From Ignelater luminosus (Eukaryota > Arthropoda > Insecta > Coleoptera > Elateridae), in assembly GCA_011009095.1 (NCBI GenBank), contig VTPC01007526.1, positions 1 through 64,000 on the forward strand: a stretch of DNA of 64,000 nucleotides. The letters run 5' to 3'. Below, piece by piece: positions 22,461-33,185 of the stretch (position 1 is its first letter; every line of letters starts with the position of its first letter). A program made the position numbers and the translations under genes. Below the pieces are notes generated by a model, which was not told the DNA's origin, ran no database searches, and saw nothing but the letters and a program-made list of their open reading frames with translations.

Positions 22461-22980
22461 TTACAAAGTAAGAACCGCTGCTTTAACTTGTTTACGTTCC
22501 TTAGCCTTAATTTGTGCTGCAATACGATCTAAATCCCTTCGTCCTTGTTGTGTTAGTTTACGTCCACCATCGGGAGATTTTTCAATCAATTTCAAGGCTT
22601 CTAGACTTTGTAATGCTTTACGTGCAACACTACCACCTGATCTGCAGAAGTGTGATGGTAAAGTTCCATTACGCTTGCGGCTACCAAAGATCTTGGTAAC
22701 AGTTCCTACACCAATAGGTGAACGAATGTAAATGTGCCTTACTAAAGCGGCACAACGGATGTAGTACCAATCAGGATCATATGGTGCTAATTCCTTAGAA
22801 CGGGAAGTCTTGACAAGATCTACCCATTCAGGTACCTTTAGTTTACCAGTTCTACAAAAACAACATGTTAGTATCAAAAAGTGAGGTTAGTAATAATTAT
22901 TCAACTTACTTTTTCAAGAATGAGGCAAAAGCCTTAACGAATTTGTGTTGATCCACGTCTTTTAAAGTAACAGACGGCAT
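22461..22980 (-). CDS. RpS19: 40S ribosomal protein S19 (eS19)
   Basis: Two coding exons, 22910-22980 and 22461-22851, splice with GTAAGT and TTTGTAG to give 153 residues, close to the usual 145-156. The protein starts [20 protein letters not shown] and continues [62 protein letters not shown] and [17 protein letters not shown], the S19e signatures in order. eS19 binds the head of the small ribosomal subunit and is needed for 18S rRNA 3'-end maturation. A third, non-coding exon precedes it: TTACAG lies four bases before the ATG, and a donor with TOP-like sequence is at 23216-23250. No defects are seen. Confidence 0.97.
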
Positions 22981-23215
22981 TTTCTGTAACAAAATAATTC
23001 GATTTAATTAAAAGCCTGTAAATAATACACGTGTTCCCGTAAATACTAGCAGGTTCGGATGGACACAATTTATGTTGACAAAAAGGAGTAAGAAATGAAA
23101 TTATATTTGATAGCTAATAATATTATCAATAATTTAGTAATACACATACATTTTATATTTGAAAATGTAAAGAAAACGAACTAAAATACTACAAAATGTA
23201 ACAATTATAACTTAC

Positions 23216-23256
23216 CACTTGCTTTAACTGTCACACAAAACGGAAAAGGAACTCAA
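23216..23256 (-). promoter_or_regulatory. RpS19 5' UTR exon with TOP-like start
   Basis: On the minus strand this reads CCTTTTCCGTTTTGTGTGAC and ends at a GTAAG donor (23211-23215), which pairs with the TTACAG acceptor just upstream of the RpS19 ATG. A pyrimidine tract at the transcript start is the 5'TOP signature that couples ribosomal protein mRNA translation to TOR signalling. The precise start base is inferred. Confidence 0.7.
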
Positions 23257-23472
23257 GGTTGTGGTGACAGTACTGGTAGTGGAAGAATATGGAGGGATAT
23301 TTAAAATTCAAAAAGTTGAATTGAAGAAATTTAAAGTAAAAATATTAGTAGTTTTCATCTTTTATATCATTTGATATAGGCAGATTACTAGATTTAAGTT
23401 AAAAACGTATTCGGTATATAATAAATTATGATACAAATTAGAGATAAAAATACGAATAAATTTAAAAAAACT

Positions 23473-23511
23473 CACGTGATTGCTAACGCTATTATGATTG
23501 GTGTGACGTCA
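23473..23511. promoter_or_regulatory. E-box, CCAAT and CRE cluster between RpS19 and the THAP gene
   Basis: CACGTG at 23473-23478, ATTGG (a CCAAT box on the other strand) at 23497-23501, and the full palindromic cAMP-response element TGACGTCA at 23504-23511 lie within 40 bases. The cluster sits about 250 bp upstream of the RpS19 start and 500 bp upstream of the THAP ATG, so it may serve either gene. Confidence 0.4.
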
Positions 23512-23907
23512 CCCACCCCGCAAGCAGTTACTTTTGTTTTCTATATTCCGTCATCTGTCATTCATCGGTCATCTTATCATCTATTGCTCTATAAAAGGTT
23601 ATGTCAAATTCTTGTTTAACTTACATCCGTTTATTTTTCACAAATTTTATGCAAGATCTATAAATAAATAAAGCAATTGTTCTGTCGTTACGTTATGAAA
23701 TTTTATTCCCAGAAAATTATTATGGATTTGAATTAGTGCTTGGTGAACTATATACACTTTCTTGTTTGTTAAAGGGATCAGAACACAAAAAACAAGTTTG
23801 TCTCTAATTGAAGTCCTCAGGTATTTGTATTTGTGTTTAATTTTTCGGAAGTTTATCTAATACGATAAGGAAGTTATGATTTATCGGCAATAATTCAGAT
23901 GTGTATA

Positions 23908-23915
23908 TGACGTCA
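23908..23915. promoter_or_regulatory. second CRE palindrome TGACGTCA
   Basis: A full TGACGTCA lies 100 bp upstream of the THAP start codon. With the copy at 23504-23511 there are two perfect octamers within 412 bp, more than expected by chance in AT-rich DNA. Confidence 0.35.
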
Positions 23916-24014
23916 ATGTGCAGACCGGCCGTGACAATTGTTCGAGTTTTGTTATATGCATTGCGTTCACATTCAGTACAGTATTCTATATCACGTTTAA
24001 AACTTAATTTTGAA

Positions 24015-24716
24015 ATGCCGGGTTGCAGCGCGTACGGTTGTAAAAATTATTCAGGTAATAAAAGCAATCGAAAAAATGGAATATTTTTTTATAAATTCCC
24101 AAACAAAAATCGTTTTCCAAAACAATTTGAAAAATGGTCGGAATACTGTAAAAGAAAACAATTTAACCCTACTGCTAACAGCCATCTTTGTTCCAAACAC
24201 TTTAAAGAATCTGATCTCAATCAGTCGCGATTATTACAATTGAAATTAATGCCTAATGAAAAATTATGGGGACCTCGGTTAAAAAGTGGTGCTGTACCTT
24301 CAGTAAAGTTGTTAACCTCAGAAATAAATATTGAGACAGGAAATTCACTGGAAAATAGTAAGAGTTCAAGAAAATGCAGGCACGAGGGTAAACAAACAGA
24401 AATAAATATTGAAACAGGTAGTTCATCGGAAAATAGTAAGAGGTCAAGAAAATGCAGGTACAAGGCTAAACAAACAGAAATAAATATTGAAAGAGGAAGT
24501 TCATCGGAAAATAGTAAGAGGTCAAGAAAATGCAGGTACAAGGCTAAACAACATGAAAAGTTTGTTGAAGAAATTTCAGTGGCTAGTGTAAAAGAAGATT
24601 GTACAGTAGAAGAAACACAGACTTGTAAAATGGAAATTGAAGAAATTTCGATATCAGATACTAATAAAAGTGTACAGTGTGAACTTGGATGTGAGATATT
24701 TAGACGTTTTAAATAA
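24015..24716 (+). CDS. THAP-domain protein, single exon
   Basis: 233 residues. The frame is open further upstream, but the ATG at 24015 is chosen because THAP domains start within a few residues of the methionine (MPGCSAYGC). The THAP zinc signature is complete: CSAYGC, then about 50 residues later CSKHF, with FYKFP and the closing AVPS motif. THAP domains are sequence-specific DNA-binding zinc fingers found in P-element transposases and many host regulators. From residue 103 three tandem 26-residue repeats (EINIETGSSSENSKRSRKC type) make a Ser/Lys/Arg-rich linker, followed by an acidic tail. No transposase core follows, and the frame has no breaks. It could be a host factor or a truncated THAP transposase. 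Confidence 0.75.
   Translation: MPGCSAYGCKNYSGNKSNRKNGIFFYKFPNKNRFPKQFEKWSEYCKRKQFNPTANSHLCSKHFKESDLNQSRLLQLKLMPNEKLWGPRLKSGAVPSVKLLTSEINIETGNSLENSKSSRKCRHEGKQTEINIETGSSSENSKRSRKCRYKAKQTEINIERGSSSENSKRSRKCRYKAKQHEKFVEEISVASVKEDCTVEETQTCKMEIEEISISDTNKSVQCELGCEIFRRFK
24321..24554 (+). repeat. three 78-bp coding repeats in the THAP gene
   Basis: Units start GAAATAAATATTGA at 24321, 24399 and 24477 and are in frame (26 codons each). Units 2 and 3 are nearly identical; unit 1 is more diverged, suggesting stepwise expansion. Confidence 0.9.
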
Positions 24717-26290
24717 TCTGCTCATGAACATGAAAATCTGTGTAATAGTGATAATGAAATGTTAAATAATAGTTTTAATAGTAACAGATGATATGGCAAT
24801 GCATTCAGGCAATAAGAATAATGAAACCAACAAAGAGTATTATTTTGTTGCTTGGAGCTGTTGAGCGCAACTTTTTGAAATATGCAATGCATATGGTGTA
24901 CAATTGGGGACAGTGAATTTTGTCCATCTAAACATTACATTGAATGCTTATGTCCACTTGCTAAGACTCTCTCAAGATTAAGATAATTTCTGTTTTCTTA
25001 AACTTTTCTGATAGCCATAAAGTAGATATTTAACCCATTTAATTTAAGAACACCAAAAACATTCAAATAAAATTTTTATAAAACTTTGCATTTATTTTTA
25101 TCTATTAGTTTTAATTAAATTGGCTATCAGCAATCCTTTAGGTTTCGAAAATGTCTGTTAAAACTCTTTAAATTATGTGTAATATACTTCAATATACGAT
25201 AAATTATATGAAGTAGATACGCATTACTACTCATTCAATCCTATTATGTTTTCTGTATTAAGGAATTAAAATTTTTTGCCTTAAAGAGATAACTAATACA
25301 TTACATAGTGTTATGATATGGAGAGCTCTTTTTCTCAGGGTCCTTATTTTTCTTCGTTTGGTTCTTAATTTTTTTATTAAAACGCTATTTTTTTGACAAT
25401 ATTAATTTATTTATTTTACTGTCATTACATTTTTTTCAAAACCAAAAAACAAAATTTTTTTTATACTCTCTGTTTTTTATCATTTTCAAATATCACTACA
25501 TTTTTAATATCCTCACATTTACATTTTTAATATCATCACAATAGGTTAGTTTGACAAGAATTTCTTAATGATAAGAAAAGATAAATACCTATACAGTTGA
25601 TTTAAATTATTAGTTTCTATTATGTATTATTAGGTGTTTAGTAATCACAATGAAACACTAGCTGCTGGATCGACACAATAATAAAGAAACTATCTTGAAA
25701 CCTCTGCATTAATCGCAGTGAATAATTTTCTACCCTTATGACACATATTCATCATTACTATGATCATAAACTTTTTACCGTCAAATGACAAAGATCTATT
25801 AAACCATAAAAACTTTTATGTTCCTTATCTGCTCAATTTCTTAGGCTACGTGAATAGTAGAACTGTGAGTCAACAGTCAAGCAATGAGTAGAGCAGAGCA
25901 TTGAAATTTAACATGTTTTTACAAGTTGAGATGTGCATAGTTAAGAACTGGATTGTTGCACTTCTGATATAGCAGCAAGTCAAGCCGCGAAATGAAATTT
26001 CTATTTTGCTAATTAAATTTTCTATATTCAGCAAAATTTAATTAGCATAGTTTTTATTTGCAAGTCACAACTGATACATTCTAGATAAACTGTGAGATGA
26101 AATGGCAAAAGAAATGAAATCTTTGAGTAAGTAGAAAGGCAAATTTTATTTTAATTTTAATACATTGTTTAATACAAAAGTAAATTATAATACATGTAAA
26201 ATAAAACTTTAGTTTCAGCTTATATTAAAATTTTATATTCCATTTCTACAAACAAAACTTGTGAATGCATTTCTGATTGTTTTTGCTTGT
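24717..26290. other. AT-rich stretch without recognised gene
   Basis: Nothing convincing is seen. 24830-24960 may hold a fragment of an old transposon ORF, but no motif is readable. Confidence 0.4.
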
Positions 26291-26300
26291 TCAGTTAGTG

Positions 26301-26960
26301 TTATGATTCGTCGCTCCATTTAATGAAATTATGTCCTGTATTCAAATTAACCCTTTTAAGCTCATACCGTTCTATATCAATAACAGTATTATGTAGAACA
26401 CAAATATACTTTATGATTTTGCCTGTTGTTTTTAGTTGTTTTCCATAATAATGCACCATTTGGTGTTTAATATGCCAAAAGTGCATTCTGCACAATGCCT
26501 TGCTTTTGAAAGACACATATATCAAAATACCTCTTTTCTTGATCAAACTGACTTCTATTATAGAGTGTCAAAAGATTCCTCATTAAATAATATTTGTAGA
26601 TCGTAAAACTATCTGTTGAAACATTTAGGGTGCCGTTTTGTAATGAGTGAAATAATGCAGATGACTTGAATATGTCGCCATCACTCTGCTTCCTGTAGCC
26701 CCCTACCTCAATTATAACGAACTTATAAAAGCTCTCAGCTACTGCTTGAAGCATAGTTGAGAAAAAGTTTATGTAATTATAAAACATTATACCTGATGAA
26801 ATAGGACATTTTATTCAAATGTGTTTTCCATCAATTGCCCTGATGCAATTTGGAAAGTTCCATACTGAATAGAAATCTCCAGAGGTTACAGGGCATCCTA
26901 TAAGTACTTCAGTGGTTTCCTTAATAATCAAGGCAACTGTTGAAAATCCCACATGAAATT
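26301..26960 (-). pseudogene. PIF/Harbinger transposase remnant
   Basis: Upstream on the minus strand (about 26820-26880) reads NFPNCIRAIDGKHI, the first DDE aspartate block, followed by a stop. 26467-26787 reads FSTMLQAVAESFYKFVIIEV and SDGDIFKSSALFHSL. 26301-26546 has the C-terminal helical region ending IIKYICVLHNTVIDIE. These are the DDE_Tnp_4 motifs in order, with frame breaks. It is diverged from the element at 10598-11590. Confidence 0.75.
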
Positions 26961-27596
26961 GAAATGCTAGGCTGCTCTTGTGGCCAAATATTTGAAAAAA
27001 TTATTATACTAAATGCTTATTTGTGATTTTAATGAACAATAGGTAGTAATGAATGATAAACAGATAATGCAAAAGAACTGTCAGTAGCTCAACCATGGAT
27101 TTTGATTTATATGATGTGCTTGTAGTACTAAACAAATAAGTTCAAGTTTCATATATAGGCATATTGAAAATGAGGTCATGGGGGATGTCAATCAATCGGG
27201 CTTGACGAGAAGATCAGATAGTACCTGTTCCAGGTGACGGAAATGAATGGTTCAAAGGTTAGGACCATTTCTGTAAACTGACCGTACCTACATATTAGTT
27301 GTTTCTTTATTGTTAGCTATTACTGTTCTTACTATAAAACCTAGCTATATTATATCAAAATAAATAAAATAAATAGATATAGATAAAATTAAATTTTATT
27401 TAAATTTATTTTTAAAAAAATGTTTAGAAAATATTATTTTGATACGATCTAAGGGTATACCGAAAAATATTGTATTTGTATATGATAAAATAATGTTTTC
27501 TTTATTTTCGTACAGGTACACATAGAATTACAGTGCACATTATATGGATATACAGACTGGAAAAAAAACCATATTACCACACTACTACCTATAATA

Positions 27597-28122
27597 TGTT
27601 ATAAGTTCGTAAACTAAAATAGTCTTTTGCAAACAAGCTTGTTAAATTTTCCTTTTACAGAGTTTTCTTATTTCTCTTGATAGCTTCTAGTATATAAGGA
27701 GGATTCCTAAGTTGAATATTGCGCGTATATCGCAGATCAATTAATTTGGGTAACAAACAGTCGGTATAAAATCTGGTTAGCTAAGGTTCTATTTCAATTA
27801 TCCAGAACCTGTCGTCTTGTGTCTTCTTGTAATATGCAGTTGGCCTTGAATTTGACAAAACCAAGTATGTTTTATTAATTATTAATAACAGGACTTTGTT
27901 TTTTGTAGATTTTCCAGAATCTTAATATTCTAACATCCTCCCTCAAACCAGACGAAATTTCTAAACATGTCCTTTAACTTAATCTTAACATTTTAACTAA
28001 ATTAACAAATTTTTCACGACACAAGACTTAGTAAAAATATCTGCCAACTGATCATGTGTACTAACATTGTAAAATGAAATTTAACGTCAACATGTTTACA
28101 TCTTTTGTTATTTTTACAGTGT
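27597..28122 (-). pseudogene. copia RNase H end plus 3' LTR remnant
   Basis: Minus strand near 28060-28100 reads KHVDVKFHF, and near 28000-28060 NVSTHDQLADIFTKS, the end of the copia RNase H domain. A stop follows, then a purine-rich GAGGGAGGA primer site at about 27940-27950 and the LTR start TGTTAGAATATT. The LTR is taken to run left to about 27597 (outer end TGTTATAA), which is uncertain. Everything 5' of the RNase H end is missing. Confidence 0.65.
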
Positions 28123-28154
28123 GTGTGTGTTTTAGGAGGCAAATACAAGAATAC

Positions 28155-28545
28155 TTTTTAACGAACTCCGAAGGAGTCGTTACTGAATTTGCGAAGTCTG
28201 TTTGTCTGTCTGTCTGTGTCTGTATGAATGTCTGTCCGCATTTTTTGTCAAATTTTGAAATTTTAACATCAGATTTGGATTCTACATCAAAAACTAAAGA
28301 CCACGTAGTATCTTTGTTTTTGATAACTCTTTGGGAACATGGTCAAAATGGTCTTCGAAAATTGGAAAAATCTTCAAAATTTTTTTCCTTTATAAAATCG
28401 TATTCTACATCAAAAAATAAGACAAACGTGTGCTTTTAGTTTTTGATGTCACTTCGGGAACATGGTCAAAATGGCCGCCAAAATTTGAAAAAAATAACAA
28501 AACAGGAGTTCGTTGTGGTTATGCTTTGCATTCCCAGATGTTTTA
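28155..28545 (+). repeat. dispersed repeat family, copy A
   Basis: Starts AACGAACTCCGAAGGAGTCG, a short inverted repeat, followed by a GTCT microsatellite (28196-28230), TTTGGATTCTACATCAAAAA, GGGAACATGGTCAAAATGG and GCATTCCCAGATGTTTT. The same ordered blocks recur at 31867-34243 and, inverted, at 41400-42735. No coding function is visible. Confidence 0.8.
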
Positions 28546-28997
28546 TCCTAAATTAAATAGGAAAGGGAAATGTTACCAATTTTCAGGAAAAATACAGGGG
28601 CGTAGGCTTTATATCTAGGGAGAAAGTTCAGAACCCCCTGTATCTAAGCCACTGGATTTAATTTTTCATCAAGTGATATAACCTTGGACCAAAAATGGAA
28701 AAGAAATTACAACGCATAACAAAATTATAACGAAAAACCAATTTCTTTTTATAAATTTTAACGTCCTGTATCTCGTAAGGGGTACATTTTAGGACACTTG
28801 TTTATATGAACTTTTTACTTATAATTAACCCAGGAATTATTTATTAAATTTTTTTACCATCATTAGGAAACACCCTGTATGGTAAGATAAGATGCTGCGC
28901 ACATTTTTATGTTGTCTCACTTCCATTTATTGTACTGCAAGCAAAGCAATGAAAAGGACAGAGTATTTCTAGCACCCGAAAGCAATCGCATTTTAAG
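28546..28997. other. non-coding stretch between repeats
   Basis: Contains CCCTGTAT and similar short motifs often seen in transposon flanks (28640, 28870), but no definable element. Confidence 0.35.
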
Positions 28998-29199
28998 CAG
29001 TAGCGGCTCGTGTTATTGTGCGGTGGTAGAGCTACGGCTTTGCGGTTCAATGTGGGGGGGGGGGGTTTATAAAAATTTTTAAGTACAACATTGCAAATCT
29101 TTTTTTTGGAATAAACATTTCTGTTAAATTTTCTGATTTGTCCTTTAAAATTGGATTTCGAAGTGGAGACACCCTGTGTTTTCGAAATATCTAAATCCG

Positions 29200-29925
29200 G
29201 CAGAGGTCTTCCGAGTTCTTTTATTTCGATCTTTTCTTCTTTATGGTGGGCAAGACTCAGCTACAGAGGCTGCAAAGGCTACAAAACCGCGGAATGCGTG
29301 TCATTACAAGGTCTAATAAATATACACCCAGGGCCGGCTGGAAGTTTTGCGGGACCCAGGGCAGCAACACTTTGCAGAGCCCTTAAAATACAAAAAAGAA
29401 GAAACACACTGCTTTTGCAGACAGCATAATTCGTTTATTTTAAATATTTAGAAGAAATCAGAAATTTTATTTATTCTGAACTATCGATACAAAGAATTAA
29501 TTTTTTCCCCTCAAGGCGCGAGGCCCCAGCAAGAGCGGGGCCCTGGGCAGCTGCCCCGCAAGCCCGGCTCTTCAGCCGGCCCTGTACACACCAATTGAAC
29601 ACTTACATAATACTTTGAATTTCATACCGGTACGATGAAGAATTATTCAAAATCTTCTAATTTTTATTTATAAGGTTATTAAGAAAAAAGCACCGACATA
29701 TTTCAATGACGTTTTTATACAAAACAATGAAATATATCAGTACGGAACTAGAACGGCTACAGATTATCGAATAACATATGTTAGGAACAAAACTACATGC
29801 CAATCAGTTTTTGAAAAAGGAATTCAGATATTTAATAGGTTGGCAGATGCAACACGAAATGCACCCAATGTTAAACAGTTCAGAAATAACATCAAAAACC
29901 TCGACTGTGATATGCTTTAAGTGCT
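29200..29925 (+). pseudogene. LINE reverse-transcriptase C-terminal fragment captured in a hAT element
   Basis: About 29245-29325 encodes GKTQLQRLQRLQNRGMRVIT followed by RSNKYT. After the nested MITE the text resumes as PIEHLHNTLNFI.V. 29690-29921 continues TYFNDVFIQNNEIYQYGTRT, then VFEKGIQIFNRLADATRNAP and ends NIKNLDCDML with a stop. These are the C-terminal motifs of jockey/CR1-type LINE reverse transcriptases. The same segment lies inside the inverted copy at 45245-46025, so it was captured before the element spread. Confidence 0.7.
29329..29584. mobile_element. 256-bp hAT-like MITE nested in the LINE fragment
   Basis: Ends CAGGGCCGGCTGGAAG and, on the minus strand, CAGGGCCGGCTGAAGAG. 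The flanking octamers TATACACC and TACACACC agree at 7 of 8 positions. It splits the captured LINE sequence between codons for KYT and PIE. Confidence 0.85.
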
Positions 29926-30033
29926 AGGTCTTTAATGTCATTATTGTAAATGTTTACTGTATTCCAATTGTTATTAATGTGTACAATATTTTACTAAATT
30001 ACTTTTAATTTTATATTTATATTTATTATTATA

Positions 30034-31345
30034 CAGTTTGTCTTAGGCTACTAGGAACATAGCCGCTATTGTTGTATACGTATCCAAGGTTATGAAACAA
30101 TCGTACAAAGCTCGTACTGTAAGAAAACCATAGAAACCAACTAAGAATTAAAGAAACTCGTATTAAAAGCATTTTAATAATCTGAGATCATTTAATAACT
30201 GCAGAATACAAAAAGTAAGTATTTACAATAAAACAAACCTTTCAGTAATTCTAAATTATTTAACTCTCCCAAAAATACGAATATTTATAATTAACGCTCA
30301 CATAAGACACCTGCCTAAGGCAAACAATAGCCCATGCAATCGTAAAATCTTTGTCTAACATTTCTTAATGTGATAGAAGGAGTGACAGAGTTAATAGCTT
30401 GGATAATTTTTTCTCTGAGCTTTTCCAATGCATGCGCTCTCGTTTCTTCTTGGCGATAAATAACATTTTTAATATGCCCCCATAAAAGAAGTCATTTACC
30501 AATAAATCAGGCGACCTTGGCGGCCAACTGATCCTTCTTCTATGACTTGTTAAGCGGTTAGGAAAAGTATTATTTAAAAATTTCTGTACTTCCGCAGTAT
30601 TATGAGCGGAACCATCTCTATAACCGTTTCGCAGTAATCCATTCTTCTCATTTGATCTTCAGGAAATAATTGTTGAGTTTTCTCAATTTTGAAACATTTA
30701 TAATTGTTTTCTTTCAAAATTTTGCAAACAGTATCTTTACTAATGTTTAAAACCTCACAAACTTGCCTAATTGCAGCACATACAGTTACTTGCTGATTTT
30801 CTTCCTGCTCCGTTTTGTCACGAACAGTTCTATTTTTATGAAGTTTTGGTGAAACGCACCCAAACCTTTCAAAATTCAAAATCATTTTGCCAATGGTTGT
30901 AACCGACGACGGTGGAGGTCGGTTTTCAAACACATTAGCGAATAAATTGGTTATGTCAGGATAAGAATTTCCCAAATAATGCTATTTTACAACTTGTAGT
31001 TTTTCTGGAATTCAATAAACATCCATTTTTCTTGAAAAATCAAATAAAAAATTTAATAACAACGATAACACAAGCATAGATAGTAACAAAATCAAACTGT
31101 CAAAATTTTCAGATTGACATATCCTCATGATATTATTCTTTTTAAATTTAGTCAAGGGTACCTACTAGTTTTGTAATTTTTATTAAAACAATCATATTAA
31201 AATAGCAAGTTTGCGTTATCTAGACTACGTAAGACAAGACAAGCTGTATTTTATTTTTAGTGCTTTTATTGTTAACGATTGGTCCATAACCTTGGATATA
31301 TATGCAACAATAGTGGCTATGTTCCTAGTAGCCTAAGACAAACTG
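30034..31345. mobile_element. mariner-like element with long TIRs
   Basis: TIRs of about 60 bp begin CAGTTTGTCTTAGGCTACTA at both ends with few mismatches. TA flanks both sides (30032-30033, 31346-31347). It carries a deleted transposase (30350-30975) and lies inside the 28998-31743 hAT element. Confidence 0.88.
30350..30975 (-). pseudogene. mariner-like transposase with internal deletion of the catalytic core
   Basis: The N-terminal part (30600-30975) has YPDITNLFANVFENRPPPS, a DUF4817-type start, then CEVLNISKDTVCKILKENNY, a helix-turn-helix. After QMRRMDYCETVIE the protein jumps to AEVQKFLNNTFPNRLTSH and WPPRSPDLLVNDFFYGGILK, the third-aspartate/glutamate region near the C-terminus. The first two catalytic residues and about 150 residues are missing, so the element cannot move itself. 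Confidence 0.8.
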
Positions 31346-32177
31346 TATATTCACACTTCACGTCAAGTTTTAAAACGGACGTAGCGTAACGTAACACCTG
31401 CACCGTGTAGGAGTCACTTGTAGTTTGGCTCAACCATTTCGCTAACTCGGAACACCCTCCCTCACTCGCCAGCCCCCGCTGAAGTCCATAGCCGCTTAAA
31501 CGCATTGGAGCCACACTTTGACTGGCATCAAACTTTTATTTTTATCATTTTGTACGCACGGTGTTCACTTGTACAGTATATTTATATTTATAAAATAGCA
31601 ATTTTTAATTTTTTAATCTTTGGTAAAGTTCATACTTTAAAGGAGAAAATTTTAAGAGTATAAATTATTTTCTCAAATTGGAAAACGAAATGCCTTTGTG
31701 GTGGTGCCATGGCTTCTTGGCTCCTTATAACGGGCCGCCACTGATTTTAAGGCAATTTTAAGATGCGTTTTTGCGATAGCTTTGACTCACAGAGTATCGA
31801 ATTCAAGAATTGCATTTTAATTCGACAGAGTGCCATAGTTGGTCAGTAATGTCAGTAATTTGACATATTTTATCAATGAACTCCGATAGGAGTCGTTATT
31901 GAATTTGCAGTTTGTCTGTCCGCATTTTTTTTTAAATTTTGAAATTTTGACTTCAGATTTGGATTCTACATCAAAAACTAAAGACGACGTTTGTTTATTG
32001 ATATCTTTTTGGGAACGGGTCAAATAAATGATCGCTGAAATTCTAAGAATTCTCATTTTTTTAGTTTAGAATCGTATTCTACATCAAGAAAATAAAGGTC
32101 TGTTCCTTTGCTTGCTCAATTTGCTTCAAGCAGAGACAGTCGAGCATTGTCACGTGACTAAAGAGAGCAGGTTCAAG

Positions 32178-33185
32178 CAGTAATGTGCGTGTCAACAATG
32201 TCGACGTCAACAATTCATTGTTGACATGACCTTATTGATGTCAATTTGTTTTTTCAATTAATAAAATCTTTTGCATTAAGATACCTATGTATACTAACTG
32301 TCACATTGCTAGAATTGCCCCCACCACAGTTTATACCTTACAGAATCAGTTGGATCACTTCCCCTACATTTTGTCTTCCACTTCAAGAAACTCGCGGTCT
32401 ATGCGCAGAGCACTATTTTCTGTCCAGAAGTAGGGGGATGAAAAACCTAACCTTAACCTTCAAAGAAATAATCTCATAAAAGATTGTATTATTTAAATGA
32501 AATCAACTTGCATATTCTGTAAGTGAATTAGTGAAATTGTTGAGTGTTGGTAAGTTACATTAGTTGTGAAATTTGAATATCAACTGCATATATAACCTCC
32601 CCTACAAGCGCGCGGTCTACAGTTTAGCGTGCGCAGACCCAAAAACCAGGAACACGAAAAATCAAAAGAACAGCTCTGAGTGATCTAACTGATTCTGTAA
32701 GGTATAAACTGTGTCCCCACATATCCGAACTAAAAATCTTAGTATGGGCATATGGAGCTATGAGTAAACATACTTGTAATTTTACTGATTTCATGGAAAT
32801 AAGAATAAATACATAGGATTTAGTTTTTTAATGCCATTTTATTTAAATAATATTTTGGTTTTTCTTTTCCATCTTCAGTTACTGTCACAGTCTTTTATAA
32901 CTGAAAACCCAATTCATCAAAATTCTTATTCTTGGGCCTTTCAGCCGTTTTGATTCTTGAATTGTCTTGAGCATCTTATTAATGATCTTATTAGACATTT
33001 TAGCTTATTTTAGCACCTGTGTTTACAGGTTAGGTTTAACGAAAAATGTGCAGAATCCTACTTTATTTGCAAAGTTGACACATTGTCGACATTGTTGACA
33101 TTTTTGACGTGAAAAATCAATTGTTGACAAATTGTTGATACAAAAATGTCAACAATCATTGTTGATGTGTCAACGCACATCACTG
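32178..33185. mobile_element. 1.0 kb hAT-like non-autonomous element
   Basis: Ends CAGTAATGTGCGTG and, on the minus strand, CAGTGATGTGCGTTG, followed by many TTGTTGACA/TGTCAACAA motifs at both subterminal regions. Perfect 8-bp duplications GGTTCAAG lie at 32170-32177 and 33186-33193. It contains a further palindromic element at 32325-32713. Confidence 0.88.
32325..32713. mobile_element. 389-bp MITE nested in the hAT element
   Basis: 34-bp arms at 32325-32358 and 32680-32713 match at 33 positions, beginning CACAGTTTATACCTTACAGA. Subterminal GCGGTCTA/GCGCAGA motifs are also repeated. No coding content. Confidence 0.8.

Larger units (their letters stand above)
28998..31743. mobile_element. hAT-type element carrying a LINE fragment, copy 1
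   Basis: Left end CAGTAGCGGCTCGTG, right end on the minus strand CAGTGGCGGCCCGTTATAAG. Perfect 8-bp duplications ATTTTAAG flank it (28990-28997, 31744-31751), diagnostic of hAT transposition. No hAT transposase is inside. Instead it carries a piece of non-LTR reverse transcriptase and two later insertions (29329-29584 and 30034-31345). A 781-bp relative in inverted orientation is at 45245-46025. Confidence 0.85.

Noticed and set aside
28196..28230. GTCTGT microsatellite as a telomere-like or regulatory repeat
   Set aside because: It is an internal part of the dispersed repeat; the other copies have only one or two units.
29483..29493. TATCGATA DRE-like promoter motif
   Set aside because: It lies inside a nested MITE, with no gene start nearby; likely chance.
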